From Dehalococcoidia bacterium (GTDB lineage Bacteria > Chloroflexota > Dehalococcoidia > Dehalococcoidales > Fen-1064), in contig DUEV01000002.1 in assembly GCA_011170375.1 (NCBI GenBank), positions 186,001-250,000 of the forward strand: DNA of 64,000 nt. The letters run 5' to 3'. The notes under the pieces were generated by a model. That model ran no database searches, was not told the DNA's origin, and saw nothing but the letters and a program-made list of their open reading frames with translations. The position numbers were made by a program, and so were the translations under genes. Within the stretch, counting starts at the first letter, position 1, and the number at the start of each line of letters is the position of its first letter. This document shows positions 16,583 through 26,237 of the stretch, piece after piece.

Positions 16583-18091
16583 CTAGCTTGTAGCCTCAGC
16601 CCGTTCCTCCTGGGACATTTCAGCCAGCTTTTTTACCTCTTTCACATCAAGCCCCAGCCCCTCAGCCACGCGTCTGCCATATTCCTCATCAGCTTTATAC
16701 AAGATAGCCGTCTGTCGCAGCTGAATCTGCTTCTGCGCATTACACAGATGCGTGGTGATATTGCCAATCAGGTGCTCCCGGTCCTCATCAGTCATTACCC
16801 GCCGGTAGAGTTCTCCCGCCTGGAAGAAGTCATCATTGGGATGGGTATAGGGTTGACGTGCCGCCTGCCCGGAGACATCAAACGGAGGTTCAGCCACATT
16901 TAGCTGAGGTTCCGGGCCACCGAAACTGTTAGGATAATAGTTCGGCGCATCTCCACTGTTATCACCTAAAGCCATGAAGCCATCACGCTGGTAGTAGTTG
17001 ACCTGAGCAGCCTTTGGCCGATTGATAGGAAGCAGATGATAGTTAGGCCCCAAACGGTGGAGATGGGTATCGTGATACGAGAACAAACGCCCCTGCAGCA
17101 ATTTATCGGGTGAAGCAGCGATGCCGGGCACGAAATTGGCCGGCGAAAAAGCAGCCTGTTCCACCTCAGCAAAGTAGTTCTTCGGGTTCCGATTCAGTAC
17201 CATCCGGCCTATCGTCATTGGTGGATAATCAGCGTGGAACCAGACTTTGGTGATATCAAACGGGTCAAAACGGTATTCCCTGGCCTCTTCAGGAGTCATA
17301 ATCTGGACTTCCACTCGCCAGGACGGATATTCACCCCGCTCAATGGCGTCATGGAGGTCACGGGTGGCGTGGTCAGGGTCATTACCCTTCATTTCAGTGG
17401 CTTCATCACGGGTGAGGTTTTGAATTCCCTGCTCTGTCTTGAAATGGTACTGCACCCAGTAGTAGTCACCCTTTTCGTTGTACCACTTAAACGTATGGCT
17501 GCTATATCCGTTCATATTGCGATATGTCCTCGGTGTGCCGCGGTCGGAAAACAGGATGGTAACCTGATGTACCGATTCCGGAGTAAGGGACAGGAAGTCC
17601 CAGAACATGTCGGCATTTTTCAGGTTAGTACCCGGATGACGTTTCTGCGTGTGAATAAAATCGGGGAACTTCAGCGGGTCTCGAATGAAGAAGACGGGGG
17701 TATTATTACCCGTCATATCATAGTTGCCTTCTTCGGTATAGAACTTGATGGCGAAGCCACGGGGGTCTCTTTCGGCATCCGCCGACCCCTTCTCCCCTCC
17801 CACCGTAGAAAAACGAGCAAAGACATCGGTACGCTTACCAATTTCGGAAAGGAACTTGGCCCTGGTGTACTTGGTTACATCGGCAGTAACCTCGAAGTAG
17901 CCATGTGCCCCGGCGCCTTTAGCGTGAACAACACGCTCCGGGATACGTTCCCGGTCGAAATGGCCGAGCTTCTCCAGTAGATGGGTGTCCTGCATGAGAA
18001 TGGGGCCGGGGACTCCGGCAGTCTTGCTGTTCTGGTCATTATCAACTGGTGCACCGAAACCGGTTGTGTAGGTTTTCTTTTCTTCCGACAT
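16583..18091 (-). CDS. katA: Heme catalase (small-subunit, clade 3 type)
   Basis: The 502-residue protein shows the family marks: [16 protein letters not shown] with the distal His, [11 protein letters not shown] with the distal Asn, and [14 protein letters not shown] with the proximal Tyr that ligates heme. The length fits clade 3 catalases. It breaks down hydrogen peroxide in the cytoplasm. In a presumed anaerobe it points to exposure to oxygen bursts. AGGAGGGTC lies ahead of the ATG. Confidence 0.95.
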   Translation of the reverse strand: MSEEKKTYTTGFGAPVDNDQNSKTAGVPGPILMQDTHLLEKLGHFDRERIPERVVHAKGAGAHGYFEVTADVTKYTRAKFLSEIGKRTDVFARFSTVGGEKGSADAERDPRGFAIKFYTEEGNYDMTGNNTPVFFIRDPLKFPDFIHTQKRHPGTNLKNADMFWDFLSLTPESVHQVTILFSDRGTPRTYRNMNGYSSHTFKWYNEKGDYYWVQYHFKTEQGIQNLTRDEATEMKGNDPDHATRDLHDAIERGEYPSWRVEVQIMTPEEAREYRFDPFDITKVWFHADYPPMTIGRMVLNRNPKNYFAEVEQAAFSPANFVPGIAASPDKLLQGRLFSYHDTHLHRLGPNYHLLPINRPKAAQVNYYQRDGFMALGDNSGDAPNYYPNSFGGPEPQLNVAEPPFDVSGQAARQPYTHPNDDFFQAGELYRRVMTDEDREHLIGNITTHLCNAQKQIQLRQTAILYKADEEYGRRVAEGLGLDVKEVKKLAEMSQEERAEATS

Positions 18092-18207
18092 TCTGACCCT
18101 CCTTACTCCTATAAAGGAAGTCCGATAATTCTAGAGAGTCAGATTATATTCCTGTTTTAGCAGCACGTCAATACCTTAAAATTGTTGCGCCGAGGATTTA
18201 AAACTAG

Positions 18208-18238
18208 AAAAGGAGGGAAAGTTCTAACCCTCCCTTTT
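18208..18238 (-). terminator. Probable terminator
   Basis: AAAAGGAGGG and CCCTCCCTTTT pair with one bulge, downstream of the minus-strand flavin-fold gene ending at 18321. Confidence 0.5.
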
Positions 18239-18243
18239 AACTC

Positions 18244-18262
18244 TAATTAACTGCTACCACTG
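18244..18262 (-). repeat. dnaN-tail-like repeat, short copy 4
   Basis: The minus strand reads CAGTGGTAGCAGTTAATTA, matching CAATGGTAGCAGCTAAATA at and after the dnaN stop. Only about 19 bases match and the MPMFV part is absent, so this copy is weak. Confidence 0.35.
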
Positions 18263-18320
18263 TGTAAAAATTAGACTACCTTACAGGGAAGACCAAACCT
18301 GAAATTCATAAGCATGACGG

Positions 18321-18740
18321 CTAATTCTCCTGGGAAGCAAGATTGACACGGGAGTCCTTTCTGCCACCAACATAGTAAACCTCATCCACTTTTACGATAA
18401 CAGCGCCTTTGGGCTGAAATGAGGCTCCGCGACTTTGGACCCACTCTACGGCGCTATCAAAGACCTCTCCGGACGTCTCATAACGGGCCTTGCCTTTGAA
18501 TTGATATCCATAATGGACTTCATTACTCCAGCAGGTGACAGCAGCAACCGGATTTTCAATAATATTCTGCTGAGTCTTTTGCATGAAGTTATCCACCAGC
18601 ATGAACTCATCATCAGATAGTATTCTGACAAAACCAATTGGAACGCCATTAGGCTTACCATCCTTACTGGCGGTAGCAAAAAGGAAAGGCCGAACCGCCG
18701 TAGCCACTACATTCTTCATGTCTTCGGTAAATTGAAACAT
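18321..18740 (-). CDS. Pyridoxamine 5'-phosphate oxidase-like flavin-fold protein
   Basis: The 139-residue protein fits the split-barrel FMN-binding fold: FLFATASKDGKPNGVPIGFVRIL as the first strands, NIIENPVAAVTCW, then YQFKGKARYETSGEVFDSAVEWV. Single-domain members bind FMN, F420 or heme and reduce small molecules. TAGTGTAGTA with AGGAGTGTAGT ahead of the ATG supports the start. A separate methyltransferase gene lies upstream on the same strand. Confidence 0.8.
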   Translation of the reverse strand: MFQFTEDMKNVVATAVRPFLFATASKDGKPNGVPIGFVRILSDDEFMLVDNFMQKTQQNIIENPVAAVTCWSNEVHYGYQFKGKARYETSGEVFDSAVEWVQSRGASFQPKGAVIVKVDEVYYVGGRKDSRVNLASQEN

Positions 18741-18796
18741 ACTACACTCCTCGCCGATTCCGTATTATTAACATCATAACTTATCATACCCGGGAC

Positions 18797-19450
18797 TTAT
18801 ATCTTTTTGCCCCTCAAATACAAGGCTTTCATTTTATCCCCCAAAAGTTGAACCTCTTCCACCTTGAAGCCGGCGCTTTCTACCAGAGAACAAAGCTCAT
18901 CAGGCGAGAGCCTGCCTCGGAAATAGCCCGGTGGCTTACCCGCCTTACCCCATTTCCTGAGATATCGGATAACCATCTTCATTATTTCAAACCGCTTCAT
19001 ACCGTATCCTGTATAATCTACGATAAGCAATAGTCCCCCACCCTTTAGAATCCGGCAACTTTCCTGGAGAACTGTTGAGGGACTTTCTATCACATGAACC
19101 AGGTTGGCCATAAATACACTGTCAAATTTTTCATCCGTGAAATTCGTTCTTTCACAATCGGTTTTTTCTACTACTACATTTTGACAATCTTTCAACTGTG
19201 TTCTGGCTACTGCCAGCATCTCATCTGAAAGGTCTGTAGCCATAACGTGGCTTGCATTTTCAGCTAATGCCTTAGTGAAAAAGCCGGCGCCGCATCCGAA
19301 TTCTAAGAGTTCCCCAAGGCCACTTTCACCAGATAATCTCTCAAAGATTGCCTGCTGGACAGCCTCTCCGACAACATACGTCTGGTCATCATTAAAGTTG
19401 TTTGCGAACCTGCTCCAGTATTCTTCTTTCCTGTAATCTGCCATAGACAT
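18797..19450 (-). CDS. Class I SAM-dependent methyltransferase
   Basis: ATG 19450 has GGAGGAAGGA directly ahead, giving 217 residues. Motif I is LLEFGCGAGFFTKAL (about residue 48), followed by VMATDLS and the motif post-I NVVVEKTDCERTNF. RILKGGGLLLIVDYTG near residue 134 is the usual beta-5 region. The acceptor is unknown. It lies upstream of the flavin-fold gene with a gap of 56 bases. Confidence 0.85.
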   Translation of the reverse strand: MSMADYRKEEYWSRFANNFNDDQTYVVGEAVQQAIFERLSGESGLGELLEFGCGAGFFTKALAENASHVMATDLSDEMLAVARTQLKDCQNVVVEKTDCERTNFTDEKFDSVFMANLVHVIESPSTVLQESCRILKGGGLLLIVDYTGYGMKRFEIMKMVIRYLRKWGKAGKPPGYFRGRLSPDELCSLVESAGFKVEEVQLLGDKMKALYLRGKKI

Positions 19451-19658
19451 TCCTTCCTCCGTGTAGATAACACATAATGTCAACGTGCGAACTCACACTT
19501 CTCATAATCAGCTTACTCATGAGAGGAAAATAGCACCTGCTCCTGTGCATGTCAAGAACTCAGCATCTTCATCTCATATGTAGTATGTCCCTAACAATGA
19601 TATTTAGTAACATTCTGTCGAAAGCAGGAACCATATCCTGCTCAGCGAAATGAGACTT

Positions 19659-19687
19659 TTGCTTTGCTCACGCCAAGCCTATATAAT
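19659..19687 (+). promoter_or_regulatory. Sigma-70-type promoter
   Basis: TTGCTT at 19659-19664 and TATAAT at 19682-19687 are 17 bases apart, about 43 bases ahead of the arylsulfotransferase-like gene start. Confidence 0.5.
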
Positions 19688-19729
19688 ACCGCATATTATT
19701 ACACCTCAGAGATAAAGGGGGAAGAAAGC

Positions 19730-21139
19730 ATGCCTTCAAGTGTCTATCCCACTGGTACGACCATCTATGACCCGCAGAAATGCTGGAACGGCTATACCGT
19801 ATTTCAGAGCAGGATGCCTCGATTCCCTCGAGGCATAGCTGTCCTGATTGACATGAACGGTAATACGGTCAACCAGTGGAAGGGACTACATGGCTTTCCC
19901 AACAAGATGTTGCCCGGGGGGCATATCATGGGAAGTACTAGTATAAGAAACACCAGATACGGTTACCAGGATATGCTCGACCTCGTACAGGTGGATTGGG
20001 ACGGGAATATCGTCTGGAGGTTTAACAAGTACGAGCGCATCAAAGACCCACGGCAGAAACCGACATGGATGACAAGACAGCACCATGACTACCAGAGGGA
20101 AGGTAATACCGTGGGATACTACGTCCCGGGCATGGAGCCCTCAGTTGATAAAGGGAACACGATTATCCTTTGCCACAAGAATCTAAAGAACTCCCAAATA
20201 AGCGAGAAGTTGCTTCAGGATGACACCATTATCGAGGTAACTTGGGACGGCAACATAGTCTGGGAATGGGTATGTAGCCAGCATTTCGATGATCTGGGTT
20301 TCGATGAGACGGCCAGGAACACAATGGCCCGAAACCCGATGGTGATGCGTCTCAGTAAGTGGGAAGTGGGAGATTGGATGCACATGAACTCGGTATCCGT
20401 CCTAGGGCCCAACAAATGGTATGAGCAGGGGGACGAACGCTTTCACCCAGACAACCTCATCTGGAGTGGCCGGCAAACAAATATCCTGGGGATTACCGAC
20501 AAGAAAACAGGTAATATAGTCTGGAAGCTGGGACCAGACTATACTGCTACCCCGGCACTGGTAAAACTGGGCTGGATCATCGGTCCGCATCATGCCCACA
20601 TGATTCCCCGGGGCCTCCCCGGTGAAGGGAATATCCTGGTCTATGATAATGGAGGGGCAGCCGGATATGGCGCCCCAAATCCAGGCTCCCGCAATGGTGT
20701 CAGTAATGCTCTCAGGGATTATTCGCGGGTATTAGAGATTGACCCAACGACACTTGAAGTAGTATGGAAATGCGGCTCTGGCGGTATGCCAGACAGAGCC
20801 GGGGGTCGCCCAATGCAGACTGTCAGAATATACAGCAGCTTCATCAGTTCAGTCCAGCGTTTGCCCAATGGTAATACACTGATAACAGAGGGGCGCAGCG
20901 GACGTCTTATCGAGGTAACCCCCGCGTTTGAGATCGTCTGGGAGTACGTCAGTCCGTATCTTGACAGGAGATTAGGAACGTCCGCAGTCTATCGCGCTTA
21001 CAGGTTGCCCTACCAATGGGTCCCTCAGGTGGGAAAACCGTTGGAAAAGGCCATTCCACGTCTTGATAACAGCGAATTCAGAGTTCCCGGCTCCGTGACA
21101 AAGAGCGCGCTCAAAACATCAACTGTAAAGCAGCCTTAA
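19730..21139 (+). CDS. Arylsulfotransferase (ASST)-like beta-propeller protein
   Basis: ATG 19730 follows GGGGGAAGAAAG, giving 469 residues. The protein shows repeated propeller blades with the ASST pattern: VDWDGNIVWRF, VTWDGNIVWEWV, KKTGNIVWKLGPDY, LEVVWKCG and FEIVWEYVSPY. GPHHAHMIPRGLPGEGNILVYDNGG resembles the catalytic-His region of arylsulfate sulfotransferases. Classical ASST enzymes are periplasmic and move sulfate between phenols; here no signal peptide is visible, so location and substrate are uncertain. Confidence 0.75.
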   Translation: MPSSVYPTGTTIYDPQKCWNGYTVFQSRMPRFPRGIAVLIDMNGNTVNQWKGLHGFPNKMLPGGHIMGSTSIRNTRYGYQDMLDLVQVDWDGNIVWRFNKYERIKDPRQKPTWMTRQHHDYQREGNTVGYYVPGMEPSVDKGNTIILCHKNLKNSQISEKLLQDDTIIEVTWDGNIVWEWVCSQHFDDLGFDETARNTMARNPMVMRLSKWEVGDWMHMNSVSVLGPNKWYEQGDERFHPDNLIWSGRQTNILGITDKKTGNIVWKLGPDYTATPALVKLGWIIGPHHAHMIPRGLPGEGNILVYDNGGAAGYGAPNPGSRNGVSNALRDYSRVLEIDPTTLEVVWKCGSGGMPDRAGGRPMQTVRIYSSFISSVQRLPNGNTLITEGRSGRLIEVTPAFEIVWEYVSPYLDRRLGTSAVYRAYRLPYQWVPQVGKPLEKAIPRLDNSEFRVPGSVTKSALKTSTVKQP

Positions 21140-21154
21140 CGAAACCTTTGTTAA

Positions 21155-21216
21155 TCACTGCACAAACATCGGCTTGTCTGTCCAGCCATGCGTATAAATA
21201 TTTGATACCGTTCGTA
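21155..21216 (-). repeat. dnaN-tail-like repeat, long copy 5
   Basis: The minus strand reads TVSNIYTHGWTDKPMFVQ then TGA, matching VDNYTHVVMPMFVQW-stop of DnaN with a short insertion. The same 60-base unit, with GGTATCAAATATTTATACGCATGG ahead of the core (first 20 bases GGTATCAAATATTTATACGC), recurs at 24694, 25373 and partly at 26131. Confidence 0.65.
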
Positions 21217-21368
21217 TTTCAGTATAGTTATCACGAATAAATAGATATCAGATGAATTATCGTACAGTACTAGCCATAAAGGCTGCACCTATTGACAGTA
21301 CCATCGTTTGCTCTGAATCATGACCTTTTCGGTATTTACTATATTAACTAATCATAGTTAAATAAGAA

Positions 21369-21390
21369 GGCGACCTGGCGAGAGGTCGCC
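21369..21390 (+). terminator. Hairpin in long intergenic stretch
   Basis: GGCGACCT and AGGTCGCC pair over a six-base loop, without a clear T run. It lies 230 bases after the ASST-like gene and 180 before the secreted protein gene. Apart from this and the repeat copy, 21140-21571 shows nothing I recognise. Confidence 0.35.
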
Positions 21391-21571
21391 CATTGAAGGC
21401 TTTAGAAACAAACTGACTGGCTGGCCAGTTATTCCGTTGCCTTCGTGTTTATTATGAAGCAAAAAGAAAGACTTTTCAATACTACAAGCCAAAGGGGGTG
21501 ATAGTTTTCGAACATCATAGATTCTGTAATTCAAGTTTCATACAAGCACTTAAGAAAGAGGTGATAAAGAA

Positions 21572-22318
21572 ATGAAAAAACTATTAGCTATTGGACTGTC
21601 TCTGGTTATGTTATTAACGATAGCCGCAACCCCGGCCTTTGCTAAGAAACCAGGCACGGATTTTAATGGTCCTCACTACAACCTGAACCTGATCGGCAAA
21701 GATAAGGTAATGCCAGGTGATTACGACAACCCTGACAGGCATACCATGTTCGTGCCCCTGGATACAACCGGCATGACGATTGATCTGGAGGAGCCGAACA
21801 ATCTGGGAGAAGAGGAATTGCCCGGTATCAAGATTGAAATGACCCAGGGCAATGAATTTGCCATGATTGACGGTAACGCTACGGATGGGTACGGTGCCTT
21901 CCAGCTTGGAGCAGGTAAATACCACGTATATATCGCCGTTAAAGCCAAGTCGCCCAAATATGATGAACCCTATACGGACATCACTGGATGGGTCGAGGCT
22001 TACGATAACCTTGATCAATTGTGGTACTACATAGATGTGGGCTATGTTCAGGTTAAAAAGGGGAAGAATAGCTGGGAGGATGCCACTGACCTGTTCTTTG
22101 TTTCCTCACTGGAGGACGACCTTGGCTTTGTGACAGGGGAGGAAGCAGACTACCTCGAAGGACTGGGCATATGGGTGTTTGATTACATGGCTGGTCTTGA
22201 TACCTGGTATGAAGATTCGGGATATACGGCAGGATATGACCTTTCAGATTTCGCCTACTTCTGGCAGCTGGACAACCACGGCAATAAACTGATTCAAGTC
22301 CGCTTTTATCCCATGTAA
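21572..22318 (+). CDS. Secreted protein of unknown function
   Basis: The 248-residue protein has a classical signal peptide (MKKLLAIGLSLVMLLTIAATPAFA, cleavage after AFA near residue 24). The mature part is acidic and beta-rich, with HYNLNLIGKDKVMPGDYDNPDRHTMFVPLD near its start and aromatic-rich strands later (GIWVFDYMAGLDTWYEDSGY). I recognise no catalytic motif. AGAGGTGAT precedes the ATG and a strong terminator follows, so it is a single-gene unit. Confidence 0.7.
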   Translation: MKKLLAIGLSLVMLLTIAATPAFAKKPGTDFNGPHYNLNLIGKDKVMPGDYDNPDRHTMFVPLDTTGMTIDLEEPNNLGEEELPGIKIEMTQGNEFAMIDGNATDGYGAFQLGAGKYHVYIAVKAKSPKYDEPYTDITGWVEAYDNLDQLWYYIDVGYVQVKKGKNSWEDATDLFFVSSLEDDLGFVTGEEADYLEGLGIWVFDYMAGLDTWYEDSGYTAGYDLSDFAYFWQLDNHGNKLIQVRFYPM

Positions 22319-22344
22319 TTGACACACTTCGTTTTAGCAACACG

Positions 22345-22384
22345 AAGAGGGGGCTGTCGAAAATCGCCAGCCCCCTCTTGTTTC
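22345..22384 (+). terminator. Strong rho-independent terminator
   Basis: AAGAGGGGGCTG and CAGCCCCCTCTT form a perfect 12-bp stem with an 11-base loop, followed by GTTTCT, right after the secreted protein gene. Confidence 0.8.
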
Positions 22385-22407
22385 TCAAGATTGACGTGAA
22401 TTTTTTA

Positions 22408-22436
22408 CACTGAACAAACATCGGGATGTTTGTTGG
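22408..22436 (-). repeat. dnaN-tail-like repeat, copy 6
   Basis: The minus strand reads PTNIPMFVQCK; the core ACAAACATCCCGATGTTTGT is itself a near-perfect palindrome. A degenerate relative (ACAAACGGCTTGTATGTTTGT) may lie at 22691-22711. Otherwise 22385-22752 has no clear gene; a 60-codon minus frame at 22405-22587 runs into this repeat and is not convincing. Confidence 0.6.
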
Positions 22437-22752
22437 ATAAAAACCTGCATTTTTCAAGTCTGACCGTCAAGCTTGTTTCAGCTTCATTTATCAGCTTTTC
22501 CAACTTTTTAGGGCTGAAAGGTGCTGTCCCTTCATCAGCAATATTTCGAACCCTGCTATTCGTCATTGCACGGTGGTAGATTTGCATTTATGAGCCTGAT
22601 TATACCTAAAAAATATCCATTTAGTCCTTACATATGGCAATACTCCATGAAATAATGGACTCAACTGATACCAAAAGCGCTTTAAAAGTACACAAACGGC
22701 TTGTATGTTTGTAAGCATCGAAGTGATTTAAGAAGCAATCAGAGGTATAGAT

Positions 22753-24579
22753 GTGTCAAGAGAACGTCTCGCTAGTAATCCAACAGAGATATCGTCGCGA
22801 AGGAATGAAGAGAGATACCGTAACTTAGTAGAAAATCTGGGTGATATAGTTTATGTCGTTGACATGAATGGCATAGCAACCTATATCAGCCCTATCGTTA
22901 AATCAGTATTAGGGTATAGTCCTTCTGAGATTACCGGGCGATCTTTCGCTAGCTTCATATATCAGGAGGACTTACCGCGTAGCCTTGAGTATTTTCAGAG
23001 AACACTCTCTGGTCAAGCGACAGTAGGTGAGTATCGGCTCATAGATAAGACGGGCGAAATCCGCTGGGTTCGTAGTTCCAACAGGCCAATACTTGATGGA
23101 AACAATGTGATTGGTGCCACTGGAGTCCTCTCAGACATTACCGAGCGTAGGCAGGCAGAAGAAAGATCAAAAGTATCTGAGGCAAAATATTCTGCCGTAG
23201 TTGAGAACTCTAGAGATGGAATCGTAGTATTGCAGGAAGGACTAGTGCAATTTGTCAACAAAATATCTCTTGAGCTTGCAGGTTATAAGCCTGAAGAACT
23301 AGTCGGGGTTGATTTTCTTGAAATGATTGTGCCCGAGGATCGTGAAGTGGTTGCTCAAAGATATTTCGATCGGTTAGCAGGGAAAGAAGTTCCAAACATA
23401 AACGAGACCATAATAATTCGGAAGGATGGCACGAAATTACCGGTAGAACTGAATGCTACGGTCATAGACTACGAAGAAAAACCCGCAGACCTAGTGTTTA
23501 TCCGAGACATCACCGACCGTAAACAGGCAGAGGAATTACTACGGAAGTCAGAGGCGAAATTCAGGAATCTCGCTGAACAGTCGCCCAATATGATCTTTAT
23601 AAACAAAAACGGCAGTGTAGTGTATGCTAATCAGAAGTGTGAAGATGTTACCGGGTATAAGAAAGAGGAGATAACTGCTCCTACTTTCAACTTTATGGAT
23701 TTAATAGCGCCGGAATGGGTAGACACTGTAAGGGCCAACTTTGACAGACATTTACGAGGTGAAGAAGTTCCCCCATATGAGTACGCGATCGTCAGAAAAG
23801 ATGGAGAACGAATCGACTCCTTGATCTTCACGAAGCTGATAGACTATGAAGGAGAAGTCGCTATTCTAGGAACAGTGGTTGATATCAGTAAACGTAAGTG
23901 GGCAGAAGAAGAACTCAGGCAGAGCTTTGATAAGTTGTTAAGGACCTCAGAAGGGACAATTCAAGCAATGGCGGCTACTATTGAATCTAGGGATCCTTAC
24001 ACTGCTGGCCATCAGCGTCGTGTTGCTGAACTCAGTTATGCTATAGCTAGAGAAATAGGGCTTCAGGAAGATCAGGCGAAGGGAACCCGTATGGCGGCGA
24101 TTATTCATGATATTGGTAAGATCTATGTGCCTACCGAGATTCTAAGCAAACCGGGTAAGCTAAGTGATGTCGAATTTGACTTGATTAAGATGCATCCTCA
24201 GGCAGGCTACGACATACTAAAGAAGATTGACTTTCCTTGGCCCGTAGCTGATATTGTGTTAGCGCATCATGAAAGGCTTGACGGCTCAGGCTATCCATTA
24301 GGTCTCATTGGTGGTAACATACCTCTCGAGGCCAAAATCTTAGGTGTCGCTGACGTGGTTGAGGCAATTAGCTCTCACCGTCCCTATAGACCAGCCATAG
24401 GTATAGACAAAGCATTGAATGAGATTTCAAGACAGAGTGGAATTCTCTACGATCCTGTCGTAGTAAACGCCTGCCTGAAGCTTTTCGCCAAGAAAGGATT
24501 CAGATTTAGTGACGAAATCACGTCTGAAACCCCACTAGGGAGACGAAATCAGTACATCGGCGCCACAACAATAAACTGA
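22753..24579 (+). CDS. Triple-PAS HD-GYP phosphodiesterase
   Basis: The 608-residue protein starts at GTG with AGAGGTAT ahead. Three PAS/PAC modules occupy about residues 17-140, 140-265 and 265-385, each ending in a DITERRQAE / DITDRKQAE / DISKRKWAE signature. The C-terminal HD-GYP domain has TAGHQRRVAELSYAIA, HDIGKIYVPTEIL, HHERLDGSGYP and ADVVEAISSHRPYRPA, so the metal-binding HD and the GYP triad are intact. HD-GYP enzymes break down cyclic di-GMP or related dinucleotides. No membrane segment is seen, so it is a soluble sensor. Confidence 0.92.
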   Translation: MSRERLASNPTEISSRRNEERYRNLVENLGDIVYVVDMNGIATYISPIVKSVLGYSPSEITGRSFASFIYQEDLPRSLEYFQRTLSGQATVGEYRLIDKTGEIRWVRSSNRPILDGNNVIGATGVLSDITERRQAEERSKVSEAKYSAVVENSRDGIVVLQEGLVQFVNKISLELAGYKPEELVGVDFLEMIVPEDREVVAQRYFDRLAGKEVPNINETIIIRKDGTKLPVELNATVIDYEEKPADLVFIRDITDRKQAEELLRKSEAKFRNLAEQSPNMIFINKNGSVVYANQKCEDVTGYKKEEITAPTFNFMDLIAPEWVDTVRANFDRHLRGEEVPPYEYAIVRKDGERIDSLIFTKLIDYEGEVAILGTVVDISKRKWAEEELRQSFDKLLRTSEGTIQAMAATIESRDPYTAGHQRRVAELSYAIAREIGLQEDQAKGTRMAAIIHDIGKIYVPTEILSKPGKLSDVEFDLIKMHPQAGYDILKKIDFPWPVADIVLAHHERLDGSGYPLGLIGGNIPLEAKILGVADVVEAISSHRPYRPAIGIDKALNEISRQSGILYDPVVVNACLKLFAKKGFRFSDEITSETPLGRRNQYIGATTIN

Positions 24580-24693
24580 GTAGACGTAAGTAAGAAAGTC
24601 TACGAAGCCTGATCATCACATCTCATTGAGTACTGTTATACCTAGTTATCAAGGTTCTATTTTTCTCGCTTTCCATCCAACAGAAAAAGCAAA

Positions 24694-24745
24694 AGGTATC
24701 AAATAGTTATACGCATGGCTGAACAAACATCAGGATGTTTGTCCT
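24694..24745 (+). repeat. dnaN-tail-like repeat, long copy 7
   Basis: The plus strand reads VSNSYTHG, a stop, then TNIRMFVLW, in the orientation opposite to copies 5, 8 and 9. It shares the left extension GGTATCAAAT with them. Confidence 0.6.
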
Positions 24746-24793
24746 TTGGCGTATATAGCAGAAGACTCTTGCTACTTCAACGGAACAACGGTA

Positions 24794-25252
24794 TTACTTC
24801 GGCCTTATCATCAGTAAAGGTAAGACTGATTCTCTCACAACATACTCGGCTACACTACCGAAAAGAAACTTCCTCAAGCCACCATGTCCGTGTGAAGCAA
24901 TTGCTATCAGGTCTGCATTAATCTCGCCTGCGTAGCTAATAATGGTAGGTCCGGGCGGCCCTATCAATGTCTTGCTCGTCACCATAATTCCCTGCTCACG
25001 AAGGGGCTGAGCGACCTTCCTCAGATAGGCCTTTGCAGTATTATCTTCCTTTTTGAGCTGTTCTGGCATTGATGACCTGGTAAAAGGGACTGCTGGAAAC
25101 CCGGGTATGTCCAAGGTCAGGTTACTGGGGATACTCACCACTCGTAGTAGAATGACTCTACTTCCGATAGCCAGGACCTCGTCTCTTACAAAAGGGATGA
25201 TTCTCTCAGCAATTTCGGAACCGTCCAGACACACCAGTATTTTCTTGAACAT
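24794..25252 (-). CDS. Universal stress protein (UspA family)
   Basis: ATG 25252 with GGGGGGAGC ahead gives 152 residues beginning MFKKILVCLDGSEIAERIIPF, the typical Usp start. The C-terminal ATP-binding signature GxxGxxxxxxxGS appears as ASHGHGGLRKFLFGSVAEYVVRES. It is probably an ATP-binding stress protein of the cytoplasm. It stands alone, flanked on both sides by repeat copies. Confidence 0.92.
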   Translation of the reverse strand: MFKKILVCLDGSEIAERIIPFVRDEVLAIGSRVILLRVVSIPSNLTLDIPGFPAVPFTRSSMPEQLKKEDNTAKAYLRKVAQPLREQGIMVTSKTLIGPPGPTIISYAGEINADLIAIASHGHGGLRKFLFGSVAEYVVRESVLPLLMIRPK

Positions 25253-25372
25253 ATTAGCTCCCCCCGAGTCGATGCCGTTTTCTTTCAGGTATTCTAACAC
25301 TGATAAGCAGAAGTTACGAATTGCATCATCTCTCTCAAACTAAGAGGGAGTTAAAACGTGATTGGGTACGGC

Positions 25373-25437
25373 AATTACCGCTGGACGAACATCGGGATGT
25401 TTGTCCAGCGATGCGTACAAATATTTGATACCGTTTA
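25373..25437 (-). repeat. dnaN-tail-like repeat, long copy 8
   Basis: The minus strand reads TVSNICTHRWTNIPMFVQR then TAA. The core GGACGAACATCGGGATGTTTGTCC is palindromic apart from one mismatch (first 20 bases GGACGAACATCGGGATGTTT). This is the best-preserved full-length copy. Confidence 0.65.
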
Positions 25438-25644
25438 GCTTTTCTATAAAGTGGAAATAATCGATGTAAAAAAGGCCAGGATGCATGTGTTTCTATCATA
25501 ACGTCTTTGCTGAGTAGCAGGATGGGTCTTCGGGTGTCCCCGAAATTCGTTTTGTGCCGTTGTTTGCGGCTTGCTCTGAATGCTGAGGAATAGTTGTGTT
25601 ACTAGGAATTGTCCAATATAATCCGGATATGGGGGTAAAACAAC

Positions 25645-25821
25645 ATGAAAGAAAAAGAATACGAATGTGTCGAAGTAAAACAGCACAAGGATGTCGGCAA
25701 AACAATCGCTGAATATCAGAAGAATGGCTGGCACCTCCACACCTACCAAGCCGCTGGCTTGTCGGGAGGACCAATAAGATCATTCGTTAATCACTACCTG
25801 CTATTCGAGAAAGACAAATAG
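25645..25821 (+). CDS. Small protein, DUF4177-like
   Basis: A 58-residue frame starts at ATG with GGGGGT 12 bases ahead and a TATAAT at 25617. The product, KEYECVEVKQHKDVGKTIAEYQKNGWHLHTYQAAG then HYLLFEKDK, has the pattern of DUF4177-like small proteins (a two-strand/helix unit with xxNGWxLxxY). Function is unknown. It stands alone between repeat copies. Confidence 0.6.
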   Translation: MKEKEYECVEVKQHKDVGKTIAEYQKNGWHLHTYQAAGLSGGPIRSFVNHYLLFEKDK

Positions 25822-25867
25822 TGCTGGCCCACGTAATTGTCGGCATAACCACATGCTATGAATGATA

Positions 25868-26066
25868 TAATACTTCAAGTATTGAGAATAACAAAAATTT
25901 AGAAGAAAGTCTCGAGGTAATAAAGCGTGTAGCAGATAATCCATCGTGGTTCGGAGAATACGCTCATCGTTGGCCACAGGCTGTTATAGTACCACATACT
26001 AAGACAAGGGATAACAAAGTAATGATGACACCCTTATACATTACTCTCCCCCTTTATGGATCGTAA
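25868..26066 (+). pseudogene. Start-less open stretch, possible gene remnant
   Basis: In the 416-base gap after the small DUF4177-like gene, one frame is open for about 65 codons (NNKNLEESLEVIKRVADNPSW, later EYAHRWPQAVIVPHTKTRD, ending ITLPLYGS) but has no plausible start before its only Met codons near the end. Composition looks protein-like. I do not recognise a family. It may be a fragment of a lost gene. Confidence 0.25.
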
Positions 26067-26130
26067 GTAAAGTATTTATAGTGCGCTAATAATAGCACCG
26101 CAAACGTGTGAGGTCAAGAGGGTATGAATC

Positions 26131-26170
26131 ATCAACAAACATCGGGATATTTGTCCAGCCATGCGTAAGA
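26131..26170 (-). repeat. dnaN-tail-like repeat, copy 9
   Basis: The minus strand reads LTHGWTNIPMFVDD; CGCATGGCTGGACAAATATC is shared with the long copies. The left extension is lost. A weak relative (NIPVFL) can be read at 26919-26936. Confidence 0.55.
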
Positions 26171-26237
26171 TTAGATAATTCTGTTTAACTATGTAGTCTA
26201 TTAATGAAAGATTATTGAGAATTGAGCGATGATTGGA

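Noticed and set aside
17234-17980. Long plus-strand frame of 248 codons
   Set aside because: Lies fully antisense to the catalase gene; the catalase reading has all family motifs, and this frame has none.
22405-22587. 60-codon minus-strand frame in the intergenic stretch
   Set aside because: Its end is formed by a dnaN-tail repeat copy and no ribosome site or family match is seen; protein-like look of the middle part is not enough.
22691-22714. Further dnaN-tail repeat copy
   Set aside because: ACAAACGGCTTGTATGTTTGT shares the palindromic look but does not read as MPMFVQ in any frame, so it is not counted.
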